Shown piece after piece: positions 53,360 to 61,975 of a stretch of DNA of 64,000 nt. Source of the DNA: Paenibacillus sp. 19GGS1-52 (lineage in GTDB: Bacteria; Bacillota; Bacilli; Paenibacillales; Paenibacillaceae); assembly GCF_022369515.1 (NCBI RefSeq), contig NZ_CP059724.1:3038001-3102000 (forward strand), read 5' to 3'. The first letter of the stretch is position 1; each line of letters opens with the position of its first letter. The translations under genes were made by a program, and so were the position numbers. The notes beneath the pieces were generated by a model. That model did no database searches. It was not told where the DNA came from and was given only the letters and a program-made list of their open reading frames with translations.

Positions 53360-56272
53360 ATGGACCAACTGAAAAAACCGGTTTTGCAGGAAATCTTTGC
53401 GGAATTAGGCATTGTAATCGAGCTGGAAGGCAACAATCCTTTAATTGTGAATGATGACAACAGTATTTATTACGTAAACAAAGGTCATGTTGAATTATTC
53501 GCTGTTCCGTTACAGGAAGGCGAAATCATAGACAAACGGAGTTATTTATTTCGTGCAAATGAAGATCAGGTTCTGTTCGGCATCCATCCTACCGACGAAG
53601 CACAATCGATAGGTTTAATGATAACGGGTGAATTTGGTACACAATTGATCAAGGTTGCCAAATCTAATCTACTTGGGAAGATTTATGAATCGGGAAAGAG
53701 CGGGATCATCGAAGGTTCAATCCAAGAGTGGATTGGCTTATGGTCTAATACATTAAGAACCGGTCCTACTCCCACTCATTTTACAGGTCTCGAATTAGGA
53801 GACAACATCGATGTTCCAGCAGATATTATTTTGCAATCGGTTAATACAATTACGTGGTTAACAACGGAAGCCAAAGAGATGCAATGGATGGGCGAAACAG
53901 CAGTTGGAGTAGGGAGTGACTACTTCCCGTTAGCAACTGGTAGTTGGCTTACTACTCGGGAACAAGTTCGTTTATCTGCCTATTCGACTGCCGACTGGTT
54001 GAAGTTGGATAAGCAATGGAACGGGTTGTCCCACTTTCATAAGATCGTTTACGAATGTCTGCGGCAGAAACTTCGAAATACAGAAGTGGCGGACTGGGAC
54101 CGTTTACAGAAAAAAAGAGAAAATGAAATTTTGTTTATGAGTCAAGCAGTTAATCAAATTACATCCGTGACACAGGGGTCGGCGCTCCGAAAAAGACCAA
54201 CTACGGTTTCGACTGATCTGCTCTATTTAGCAAGTGTAATCGTTGGGGAAGCCATGGATTTGGAGATCAAACCGTTATCTGAAAAGATTATGACCAGATC
54301 AAGAAATCTGGTTGAGGACATCGCCAAAGCTTCTCGAATCCGTACGCGTCAAGTCGTATTAAAAGGCGAATGGTGGACCTCCGATAACGGACCGCTGCTT
54401 GCTTTTATGGAAGAAGACGGCAGGGCAGTTGCACTGTTACAAAAGAATCCAAAAACCTATGAGCTGCACGACCCACTCCATCAGACGCAAATCATTGTGA
54501 CACAAGGAGTAGCACAAAGCTTGAAACCATTTGCCCATTCCTTTTACCGGCCGCTGCCAGCTCATGCTCTTTCCATTAAAGATATTATTAAATTTGGTAC
54601 ACACAAATCAATAAAGCGTGATCTTCTTGCTGTATTCATTATGGGCTTGGCTGGGGGTCTTCTCGGTATGGTGACACCGATTGCAACCGGCATTTTGTTT
54701 GACAGCATCATTCCGGAAGCAGAACGGAATCCACTCGTTCAAATGACCATGATCCTAATTGTGGTAGCGGTATCCATTTTGCTGTTCGAGATGACACGTT
54801 CTTTGGCCATGTTAAGAATTGAAGGCAGAATGGATAGTTCGATTCAAGCAGCTATATGGGATCGTTTATTGAATTTACCGGTTCCATTTTTTAGGGATTA
54901 TTCCGCCGGGGATCTTGCCATGAGGGCAAACAGTATCAACATGATACGTCAGGCCATTTCTGGTGTGGCCATCACGACCATTTTTTCAGGTATATTCTCA
55001 ATCTTTAATTTCTTTTTGTTGTTTTATTATGATGTGAGGCTAGCTTCAGTCGCCTTTGGATTAGTAGTAATTTCGATCTTGATCACATCGGGACTCAGCG
55101 TATTACAAGTTCGTTATCAACGTAGCTTAGTAGCGGTTCAAGGGAAAATATCTGGATTGGTGCTGCAAATTTTGAATGGTATTGCTAAATTCCGCGTGAC
55201 AGGTGCAGAGAATCGCGCATTCTTCTTATGGGCTCATTTATTCAGCGAACAGAAAAGAATAGCGTTTAAGAGCCGAACGGTAGCGAATTCTTTAGCTGTA
55301 TTCAACGCTATTTTTCCAATACTAACTTCGATGGTGTTGTTTTATATTATTATTTCATCGAGTTCAACTTCATTAAGTGCTGGAAAGTTTTTAGCCTTCT
55401 TTGCCGCTTTTTCCGCATTTTTAAGTGCCATGATTTCGATGTCTACAGCATTAATTTCCATTATTAATATTGTTCCCTTGTATGAAAGAGCGAAACCGAT
55501 CTTACAGACGCTTCCTGAAGTTCACGAAGCGATGGCTGACCCAGGAGAACTATCCGGAGCAGTTGAGATTAGCCACTTGAACTTTAGATACAAAGCAGAT
55601 CAACCCATGGTGTTGCGTGATGTTTCATTGCAGATTAAACCCGGTGAATTTGTTGCTTTAATTGGTTCATCCGGCTGCGGGAAATCGACATTGTTCCGAT
55701 TGCTGCTAGGTTTTGAACAACCTAATTCGGGTTCGGTTTATTATGATGGTCAGGATTTAAAGATGGTCGATGTTCGCTCATTACGCAGCCAGCTTGGTGT
55801 TGTCCTGCAGAACGGAAAAATCATGTCTGGGGATATCTATACCAATATCATCGGATCCTCCAACTTAACGATAAACGATGCTTGGGAAGCCGCAAGGATG
55901 GCTGGACTTGACGAAGAGATACGACAGATGCCCATGGGTATGCACACAGTTATTTCTGAAGGGGGGTGTACAATATCCGGTGGACAGAGGCAAAGGATAT
56001 TAATTGCCAGAGCCATGGTCAGGAAACCAAGAATCATTTATTTTGATGAAGCGACAAGCGCTCTGGATAATCGGACACAGGCAATTGTTAGTGAAAGCCT
56101 GGATAAGCTTCAAGCGACTAGAGTCGTTATTGCTCACAGGTTAAGTACGATCATGAACGCAGATCGTATCCTCGTATTTGATAAAGGGGAAATCATTCAG
56201 ACGGGCACCTATCAGGAGCTGATCACCCAAGAAGGCTTGTTCGCTGACTTGGCAAAAAGGCAATTGGCATAG
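53360..56272 (+). CDS. NHLM-type ABC exporter without peptidase, long N-terminal extension
   Basis: 970 residues. Residues 1 to about 410 carry no C39 catalytic motif. They begin with a segment resembling a cyclic-nucleotide-binding-like roll (about 20-110) followed by a helical region, as in the second ATPase of NHLM systems. Membrane helices lie at about 420-700. The ATPase domain (about 735-970) has GSSGCGKST, ISGGQRQR and IIYFDEATSALD. It probably forms a complex with, or works beside, the C39 exporter. The start has AAGGAGGTG upstream. It is 18 bases behind the C39 gene and 29 before the first precursor. Confidence 0.9.
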   Translation: MDQLKKPVLQEIFAELGIVIELEGNNPLIVNDDNSIYYVNKGHVELFAVPLQEGEIIDKRSYLFRANEDQVLFGIHPTDEAQSIGLMITGEFGTQLIKVAKSNLLGKIYESGKSGIIEGSIQEWIGLWSNTLRTGPTPTHFTGLELGDNIDVPADIILQSVNTITWLTTEAKEMQWMGETAVGVGSDYFPLATGSWLTTREQVRLSAYSTADWLKLDKQWNGLSHFHKIVYECLRQKLRNTEVADWDRLQKKRENEILFMSQAVNQITSVTQGSALRKRPTTVSTDLLYLASVIVGEAMDLEIKPLSEKIMTRSRNLVEDIAKASRIRTRQVVLKGEWWTSDNGPLLAFMEEDGRAVALLQKNPKTYELHDPLHQTQIIVTQGVAQSLKPFAHSFYRPLPAHALSIKDIIKFGTHKSIKRDLLAVFIMGLAGGLLGMVTPIATGILFDSIIPEAERNPLVQMTMILIVVAVSILLFEMTRSLAMLRIEGRMDSSIQAAIWDRLLNLPVPFFRDYSAGDLAMRANSINMIRQAISGVAITTIFSGIFSIFNFFLLFYYDVRLASVAFGLVVISILITSGLSVLQVRYQRSLVAVQGKISGLVLQILNGIAKFRVTGAENRAFFLWAHLFSEQKRIAFKSRTVANSLAVFNAIFPILTSMVLFYIIISSSSTSLSAGKFLAFFAAFSAFLSAMISMSTALISIINIVPLYERAKPILQTLPEVHEAMADPGELSGAVEISHLNFRYKADQPMVLRDVSLQIKPGEFVALIGSSGCGKSTLFRLLLGFEQPNSGSVYYDGQDLKMVDVRSLRSQLGVVLQNGKIMSGDIYTNIIGSSNLTINDAWEAARMAGLDEEIRQMPMGMHTVISEGGCTISGGQRQRILIARAMVRKPRIIYFDEATSALDNRTQAIVSESLDKLQATRVVIAHRLSTIMNADRILVFDKGEIIQTGTYQELITQEGLFADLAKRQLA

Positions 56273-56301
56273 TGAATAACATATTATAGGAGGAAAAACC
56301 A

Positions 56302-56610
56302 ATGTCAAATGAAGATGTAGTAGCTAATGCAATTGAAACGGTAACAAGCAAGGCCGTAACGGACAGCGAGTTTCGCGCGTTGTGTCTATCGAACCCGCGT
56401 GAAGCGGTGAAGCAAGCCACAGGGTTGGAATTACCAGAGAACTTCAAGCTGCAAGTGGTCGAAAATGCGGGAGCGCATTATACCTTGGTATTGCCGGATG
56501 CGGTATCGGGTGAGGAGTTAAACGAAAGTGAGTTGGAGCAAGTTGCTGGCGGCGCTATAATATCAACCATAAATGTGCTGACAGGGTTATGTACAACTGA
56601 AAAAATGTAA
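56302..56610 (+). CDS. NHLP-leader lanthipeptide precursor 1
   Basis: 102 residues. Residues 1-84 are a nitrile-hydratase-alpha-like leader (EFRALCLSNPREAVKQATG, LPENFKLQVVENAGAHYTLV, then ELNESELEQVAGG) ending in Gly-Gly. The core is 18 residues, AIISTINVLTGLCTTEKM, with one Cys (core position 13), one Ser and four Thr, so one lanthionine-type ring plus dehydro-residues are possible. The start has AGGAGG at 56288 with the same spacing as precursor 3. It follows the second ABC gene by 29 bases. Confidence 0.93.
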   Translation: MSNEDVVANAIETVTSKAVTDSEFRALCLSNPREAVKQATGLELPENFKLQVVENAGAHYTLVLPDAVSGEELNESELEQVAGGAIISTINVLTGLCTTEKM

Positions 56611-56632
56611 CCAATTATTGGAGGCGAAATCA

Positions 56633-56962
56633 ATGACAAATGAAGATGTAGTAGTTAAAGCAATTGAAACGGTAACAAGCAAGGCCGTAACGGACAGTGA
56701 GTTTCGCGCGTTGTGTCTATCGAACCCGCGTGAAGCGGTGAAGCAAGCCACAGGGTTGGAATTACCAATGAATTTCAAATTGCAAGTGGTCGAAAATGCG
56801 GGAGCGCATTATACCTTGGTATTACCTGATGCGATATCGGGTGAGGAGTTGAACGAAAGTGAACTGGAGCAAGTTGCAGGCGGCGCTGTAGTAGCAACCT
56901 ATGATCCTAATGATCCTCTAGCAAAACCGGGGATGGGTGAAGGTTATAAACCATGTTTTTAA
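56633..56962 (+). CDS. NHLP-leader lanthipeptide precursor 2
   Basis: 109 residues: an 84-residue leader nearly identical to precursor 1 (changes near MTNEDVVVK, PMNFK and DAISG), then a 25-residue core after VAGG. The core has a single Thr (core 5) and a single Cys (core 24), so at most one ring, spanning almost the whole peptide. It is Pro- and Gly-rich and ends Cys-Phe. ATG 56633 is chosen for TGGAGGCG six bases upstream. Confidence 0.92.
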   Translation: MTNEDVVVKAIETVTSKAVTDSEFRALCLSNPREAVKQATGLELPMNFKLQVVENAGAHYTLVLPDAISGEELNESELEQVAGGAVVATYDPNDPLAKPGMGEGYKPCF

Positions 56963-56995
56963 AGTAAAATGACAACTATGTAGGAGGAAAAACCA

Positions 56996-57325
56996 ATGTC
57001 AAATGAAGATGTAGTAGCTAATGCAATTGAAGCAGTAACAAGCAAGGCCGTAACGGACAACGAGTTTCGCGCGTTGTGTCTATCGAACCCGCGTGAAGCA
57101 GTGAAGCAAGCCACAGGGTTGGAATTACCAGAGAATTTCAAACTGCAAGTGGTCGAAAATGCGGGAGCACATTATACCTTGGTATTGCCGGATGCGGTAT
57201 CGGGTGAGGAGTTAAACGAAAGTGAGCTGGAGCAAGTTGCTGGCGGTGCTACGTCAACAACCTTCATGTTTTTGATTGCGCCTGAATGTTTTCATCCCAC
57301 AAATGACGGTGACAAGCCGTTCTGA
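56996..57325 (+). CDS. NHLP-leader lanthipeptide precursor 3
   Basis: 109 residues: the leader differs from precursor 1 at only two positions (EAV for ETV, DNEF for DSEF). Then comes a 25-residue core starting ATSTTFMFLIAPEC, with Cys at core 14 and Ser/Thr at 2-5 and 18. The clustered Ser/Thr before the Cys favours one N-to-C ring. The upstream site AGGAGGAAAAACCA is identical to that of precursor 1, showing the copy includes the 5' region. Confidence 0.92.
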   Translation: MSNEDVVANAIEAVTSKAVTDNEFRALCLSNPREAVKQATGLELPENFKLQVVENAGAHYTLVLPDAVSGEELNESELEQVAGGATSTTFMFLIAPECFHPTNDGDKPF

Positions 57326-57585
57326 CAGCGTGTTTCGCGTGTTGTGTCTATGGAACCCGCGTGAAGCGGTGAAGCAGCCATCGGTATGGAATTACCAGAG
57401 AATTTCAAACTGCAAGTAGTCGAAAATGCGGGAGCGCATTATACCTTGGTATTGCCGGATGCGGTATCGGGTGAGAGTTGAATGAAAGTGAGCTGGAGCA
57501 AGTTGCTGGCGGCGCTATGGTATTTTCCATGGATCCTACAACAGGAAAAACAGGAGCGGGTGAAAATTGTAGTTCATACGTATAA
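57324..57585 (+). pseudogene. Decayed fourth NHLP precursor with readable core
   Basis: Starts abruptly at the stop of precursor 3 with the leader sequence from about residue 21 on, so it lacks a start codon and ribosome site. Two single-base deletions (near 57374-57380 and 57474) break the leader frame. The last part is open: QVAGG, then a 23-residue core starting AMVFSMDPTTGKTG with one Cys (core 19) and a TAA at 57583-57585. The core is unlike the other three. It is not expressible as it stands. Confidence 0.88.
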
Positions 57586-57616
57586 AGAAAGATAATAACC
57601 AAACTGAGATCTTAGT

Positions 57617-57645
57617 ATCCCAGCCCGTGTCAATCGGGCTGGGAT
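57617..57645 (+). terminator. Strong hairpin between precursors and tailoring genes
   Basis: A perfect 11-bp stem (ATCCCAGCCCG with its complement, loop of seven) but no T-tract. It more likely protects or processes the precursor mRNA, or causes partial termination, so that precursors outnumber the enzymes. Confidence 0.6.
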
Positions 57646-57666
57646 TAACTATCCGGAGGCTTATCT

Positions 57667-58539
57667 ATGTTAAGTGTACAAGAGTTAACTCTTGACCAGA
57701 TTCCTTTATTTAAGCAATTTGCCTATCCTAACTTCCGGTCCAAGCTTCATGAGTTAGTTGAAAGTCCTAACCATGTAGTACTTCGCGCGATGATATTCAG
57801 TCAGCCTGCGGGTCTTCTAATTGCTTATCGAAATGGCCCAGAATCTAATTGTGAGGTCGAATCGATATTTGTCGCAGCCCGGTTTCGGAACATAGGAGTA
57901 GCGACAGGCTTATTTCAGACATTAATCGGAAATTCGCAGGCATCTGCTCAAATCCAGATCCGTTACTTTGCCAATCAATCAGAAATAGCGTATTTGGAAC
58001 AAGCGTTAAATAAGGTTGGATTCGATCCTCCCCACATGCATAGTATTTATTATAATTCCAATTTAGCAGCACTCGCCCGTGCTTCTTGGATAAGAAGATG
58101 TAAACATTCGCCGGAACTTCAGATCCTTTCGTGGAAACATATAACGGAACAACAAAAAAAAGACTTGAAGGAGAAGCGATACTTCGATTATCCGGAGGGA
58201 TTATCGCCATTCATCCATGAGGAAGTCATTCAGGCCTCGGCGAGTTTAATCTTACAGCGCCAAGATGGTGCTATTATGGGATGGATTATTTACCATTCTT
58301 ATGTAGAGAATGCAGTATTATGCCGCTCTTTATTTATTGCCGAATCCCTTCAGGACAAGGGAATAGGCATATCGATGATGGGTCTCTCTATTGTACGGAT
58401 GTTGGATGTCAATCTTTCCAGAGCTGTATTTCAAGTTACTTCCACTAATAAGCGGATGCTGCGTATTGCCGAAAAAATGTTTATGCCTTATCAAACGGAG
58501 CAAACGGAATTCAGACAAGCACTTTTTATTCGACAGTAA
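57667..58539 (+). CDS. Double-GNAT-domain acetyltransferase of the lanthipeptide cluster
   Basis: 290 residues with two acetyl-CoA-binding signatures. VESIFVAARFRNIGVATGLFQTLI (about 64-87) lies in the first half and CRSLFIAESLQDKGIGISMMGLSIV (about 219-243) in the second, each followed by the usual helix. It thus looks like tandem GNAT folds of about 140 residues. GNAT enzymes acylate amines; in some lanthipeptide clusters they acylate the peptide (lipolanthine- or goadvionin-like products). Here the likely acceptor is a Lys or the new N-terminus of a core, which is inference. ATG follows TCCGGAGG. It lies 34 bases before the LanM start. Confidence 0.87.
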   Translation: MLSVQELTLDQIPLFKQFAYPNFRSKLHELVESPNHVVLRAMIFSQPAGLLIAYRNGPESNCEVESIFVAARFRNIGVATGLFQTLIGNSQASAQIQIRYFANQSEIAYLEQALNKVGFDPPHMHSIYYNSNLAALARASWIRRCKHSPELQILSWKHITEQQKKDLKEKRYFDYPEGLSPFIHEEVIQASASLILQRQDGAIMGWIIYHSYVENAVLCRSLFIAESLQDKGIGISMMGLSIVRMLDVNLSRAVFQVTSTNKRMLRIAEKMFMPYQTEQTEFRQALFIRQ

Positions 58540-58573
58540 CCTTTATGATGAAGGAAAAGAAAAGAGTGTTGAC

Positions 58574-61500
58574 ATGAACCAGGAAGAGTTAGTTGCCATC
58601 GTAGAAAAAGCAAGCACTCTCCGCGAGCGGCTAAACGGCGGGTTTGTTTCTATTGAACTGGAAGGAAATGAACATCAATCCACTCTCATCGCTAAACGTT
58701 GGGAAGAATGGCTTCGTTATGTAGGTGCAAACGACGAGCAGGAGCTGCTGAAGACGGTAAATACCCATTTACCGCGGGATGAAGTACAAAGACTGCTCGG
58801 CGATGTTCGGCTCCGCGATCGTGAAATTTTGCCGGAGTGGGCACAGGTATTGAATGAAACTATTCACACTATCTTAGATAAGACTGACAGGCAATCTTCT
58901 TTCCAAGGGAGGATACTGAATTCTCACAAGCCTTATCCTTTTGAGGATTTGTTCATGCCTGTACTGGAGATGGCTTACGTTAAACTTGAACAAGATGTGC
59001 CGAACTTAAGCACTTTATATACAACCGGGGCTTGCGCTGATTTGCTGGAGCGTCTGCTGGCAGAACTATCAGAGCTATGCGGTCGAGCATTAATGGCTGA
59101 TTTTGCTGTTTTCCGAACGATCAAATTCCCTAATCAGGGGTTTATGGCTGCCTTTATGAATGTATCTTCTACAGTCGCATATACCGCTTATATCGAATCG
59201 ATGCGCCAGGGGCGAATCATTGATTTTTTTAAACAATATAGTTTCCTGGCCCGACTTACTGCTACTCGTCTTCAATACTGGTTGTCATCCGCGTCCGAGT
59301 TAAGTCGCAGGTTGGCAGAGGATAGCGAAGGTCTTTCTGCTAGATATGAGGTCTTCGGACCTGTTAAACGGTTGCAATGGGGGCTTTCCGACTCTCATCA
59401 ACAAGGCCGAACAGTAGCCATACTGGAATATAAAGAACAGTACAAAGTAGTATATAAGCCAAAATCATTAGCGATAGATCAAGCGTTCAGTCATCTAATA
59501 GAGTGGCTGCATGAGCGCGTTGTTCCCGTGAAATTTCGGGCACCTAAAGTATGGGATCGTGGGAAGTATGGCTGGGCGGAATATATCGATAACACCTCTT
59601 GCAGCGAGGCTTCTGGAATCGAAGCGTATTATCGTCATTTTGGCGGATTGGTCTGCCTTGTGTATTTATTGGGGGGAAATGATTTTCACATAGAGAATAT
59701 TGCTGCAGCCGGTGACATTCCTGTATTGATTGACTTGGAGACCCTCCTGCATCCTTTAGGGTCTAAACCCCCTAGATTGCTTGAAGAAGAGCGTGAGAAG
59801 GATGATGCTGAGTATCAGGAAGTAATGAAATCGGTATTCGCCACAAACTTGCTGCCCTATCATAAGCTTGGACATAGCGGTTTGCTTGGCTGGAGACAGC
59901 AGGAAGGAAGCATTTCTAAGCTGCAATGGGATCATATCAATCTCGATAATATGCAAGTCGTGCAAAAGATAGGGGACCCTGAGCGTATTCATACGAATTT
60001 GCCTTATTGGGATTCTCAGGTGCAACAGGTTCATGCTTTCATCCCTGAGCTGCTGGATGGTTTCCGGCAAACTGCGTTATTCATTCTACAGCACAAGGAA
60101 CAATTGCTCAGGGATAAGGTATTAGAACCCTTTCATGATGTTATTGGACGTTTCTTGTTTCGCTCAACATTCAAATACCAGTTGCTCCTGAACAAAATAC
60201 GCCATCCAGAAAACTTGCGGGATGGGCTGGCTGCTTCAGTCAAGCTGGAGTCGCTCAGCCGCATTTATATTTCGGATCATGTGCCGCAACTGCTACCCGT
60301 CATCCATACGGAAGTGGAGCAGTTACTCGGAGGCGATATTCCCTATTTCACGATACCTGCACATTCCAGACAATTAGGTGTCGGTGCGGAAGATAAGCAG
60401 TCCGATGATTCCAAGCTTCTCGTCACGCAATCGTCCTTGGAACGCCTGTTAACCCGACTTGAACTGTGGAATGAGTCCGATATTGAACATCAGTTGGGTA
60501 TGATGGAAGAGGCTGTAAAGGGCGCAATAATGAAGCCAGAAGCGGTTCAATCGATCTCGATAATCGAACATTCTCCTCCGCTCGAACATTCTCCACCCTT
60601 GCAGACGACCGATACGCTTCGTAAACTCGTCTGGAAACTCGCAGATTATATGCGGAGAAGGTCTTTCTATCGCCCGGAGCATTCACCCATCTGGCTAGTT
60701 CCAGGTATCGAAATGAGTTCGCAAAGCTTCAGGTTTAACCCCATAGGATACGGTCTGTACGATGGCGTTATGGGGGTGTCTCTGTTTCTGATGGCTGCCG
60801 GAAAAGTACTGGGGGATGACGATTTCACGCAGTTGTCCCTGGAGCTGGCAGCTCCAGTTCGGCAGATGCTCGTTACGGAGGGGGTGAACTCCCGTTCACT
60901 TGGTATGGGTGCCGCTTCAGGGTGGGCCTCCGTCGTGTACGGATTGACGCAGCTTAGTAAACTTTCTGGAGAGATCGAAATGTTGAAACAGGCTGCGCAA
61001 GCTGCCCGTTTTATTGTACCTGAACAAATTGCCAAAGATGATCAACTCGATATGATGTATGGGTCGGCCGGTGTGATTGCCAGCCTGTTGACGCTTTACA
61101 ACGATACTAAATACGAGTGGCTGTTGGAGCTTGCTAAATGTGCTGGAGAGCAGTTGCTTCTTCTTCGCAAGCGGACGCATACCGGACATTTGGCTTGGGT
61201 TAATCGCGACCAAAGGTTGGCCTTAACCGGATTTTCGCACGGCACAACTGGAATTGCATATGCCCTGTTAAGATTGTATGAGAGAACAGGGCTGGAACGT
61301 TATAAAGAAGCAGCCGAGGAAGGACTCCGTTACGAAACTGCGGTATTTCAAACCGAGTCTAACAATTGGCCGGATTATCGCGGAGTCCATAAGCTGGATG
61401 GGCCTTCCCGATTCATGAATAGTTGGTGTAACGGTGCTGCCGGGATTGGCTTAGCGCGAATGGGGATTTCAGGATTTGTAGAGTCCGCTTCCCTTAGACA

Positions 61501-61846
61501 TGATGTGGAAGCAGCAGTTTTGGCTGTAACGCAGGATGGGGAATCGGCTTTAGATCATATTTGTTGCGGTAATTTCGGGCGAATTGAGTTGCTGATCACC
61601 GCTTCACAGAAACTGAATCGCCCGGAGCTGGCGGGGATCGCCTTCGACAAAGCCAATCTTTCCCTGTACGGACGAGCGGACTCATTAGGCATTGCTTTCT
61701 CTTCCAGCCCGAAATCGCCTAAGGTCGAGCAGGTTCACGATATCGGATTTCACCGGGGGATAGCAGGTATTGGCTACACAATGTTGCGGCTTTGTGCTGT
61801 GGTGGAACATAAAGAGCCCGTCCCGCAAATCCTGTTGTGGAATTAG
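58574..61846 (+). CDS. lanM: Class II lanthipeptide synthetase LanM, CCG type
   Basis: 1090 residues. The N-terminal dehydratase (DUF4135, about 130-690) has YKPKSLAIDQAF, His372 in GGNDFHIEN and Asp387/Glu389 in VLIDLETLLHP, used to phosphorylate and eliminate Ser/Thr. The C-terminal LanC-like cyclase (about 740-1085) has His889 in GFSHGTTG. Its zinc ligands are Cys952 in SWCNGAAG and Cys997-Cys998 in ICCGNFG. Most LanMs have Cys-His at the last pair; the Cys-Cys-Gly form marks the ProcM-like group, which acts on many different cores. ATG 58574 is the conserved start, though its ribosome site is weak; the frame is open upstream into the GNAT gene. Confidence 0.95.
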   Translation: MNQEELVAIVEKASTLRERLNGGFVSIELEGNEHQSTLIAKRWEEWLRYVGANDEQELLKTVNTHLPRDEVQRLLGDVRLRDREILPEWAQVLNETIHTILDKTDRQSSFQGRILNSHKPYPFEDLFMPVLEMAYVKLEQDVPNLSTLYTTGACADLLERLLAELSELCGRALMADFAVFRTIKFPNQGFMAAFMNVSSTVAYTAYIESMRQGRIIDFFKQYSFLARLTATRLQYWLSSASELSRRLAEDSEGLSARYEVFGPVKRLQWGLSDSHQQGRTVAILEYKEQYKVVYKPKSLAIDQAFSHLIEWLHERVVPVKFRAPKVWDRGKYGWAEYIDNTSCSEASGIEAYYRHFGGLVCLVYLLGGNDFHIENIAAAGDIPVLIDLETLLHPLGSKPPRLLEEEREKDDAEYQEVMKSVFATNLLPYHKLGHSGLLGWRQQEGSISKLQWDHINLDNMQVVQKIGDPERIHTNLPYWDSQVQQVHAFIPELLDGFRQTALFILQHKEQLLRDKVLEPFHDVIGRFLFRSTFKYQLLLNKIRHPENLRDGLAASVKLESLSRIYISDHVPQLLPVIHTEVEQLLGGDIPYFTIPAHSRQLGVGAEDKQSDDSKLLVTQSSLERLLTRLELWNESDIEHQLGMMEEAVKGAIMKPEAVQSISIIEHSPPLEHSPPLQTTDTLRKLVWKLADYMRRRSFYRPEHSPIWLVPGIEMSSQSFRFNPIGYGLYDGVMGVSLFLMAAGKVLGDDDFTQLSLELAAPVRQMLVTEGVNSRSLGMGAASGWASVVYGLTQLSKLSGEIEMLKQAAQAARFIVPEQIAKDDQLDMMYGSAGVIASLLTLYNDTKYEWLLELAKCAGEQLLLLRKRTHTGHLAWVNRDQRLALTGFSHGTTGIAYALLRLYERTGLERYKEAAEEGLRYETAVFQTESNNWPDYRGVHKLDGPSRFMNSWCNGAAGIGLARMGISGFVESASLRHDVEAAVLAVTQDGESALDHICCGNFGRIELLITASQKLNRPELAGIAFDKANLSLYGRADSLGIAFSSSPKSPKVEQVHDIGFHRGIAGIGYTMLRLCAVVEHKEPVPQILLWN

Positions 61847-61975
61847 AGATAGGGCTCAGGCCCGATAACCACTTATTCCATAAGAACATGCGATAGTAAT
61901 GATTATTTACAACGGATTTAACAATTTGGTAAGGTATAAGTACAGTGATATTCGATAATAGGAGGAGGATAAGTG

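Noticed and set aside
58391..58573. N-terminal extension of LanM
   Set aside because: It would overlap the GNAT gene by about 150 bases and is unlike LanM N-termini; MNQEELV at 58574 is a more typical start.
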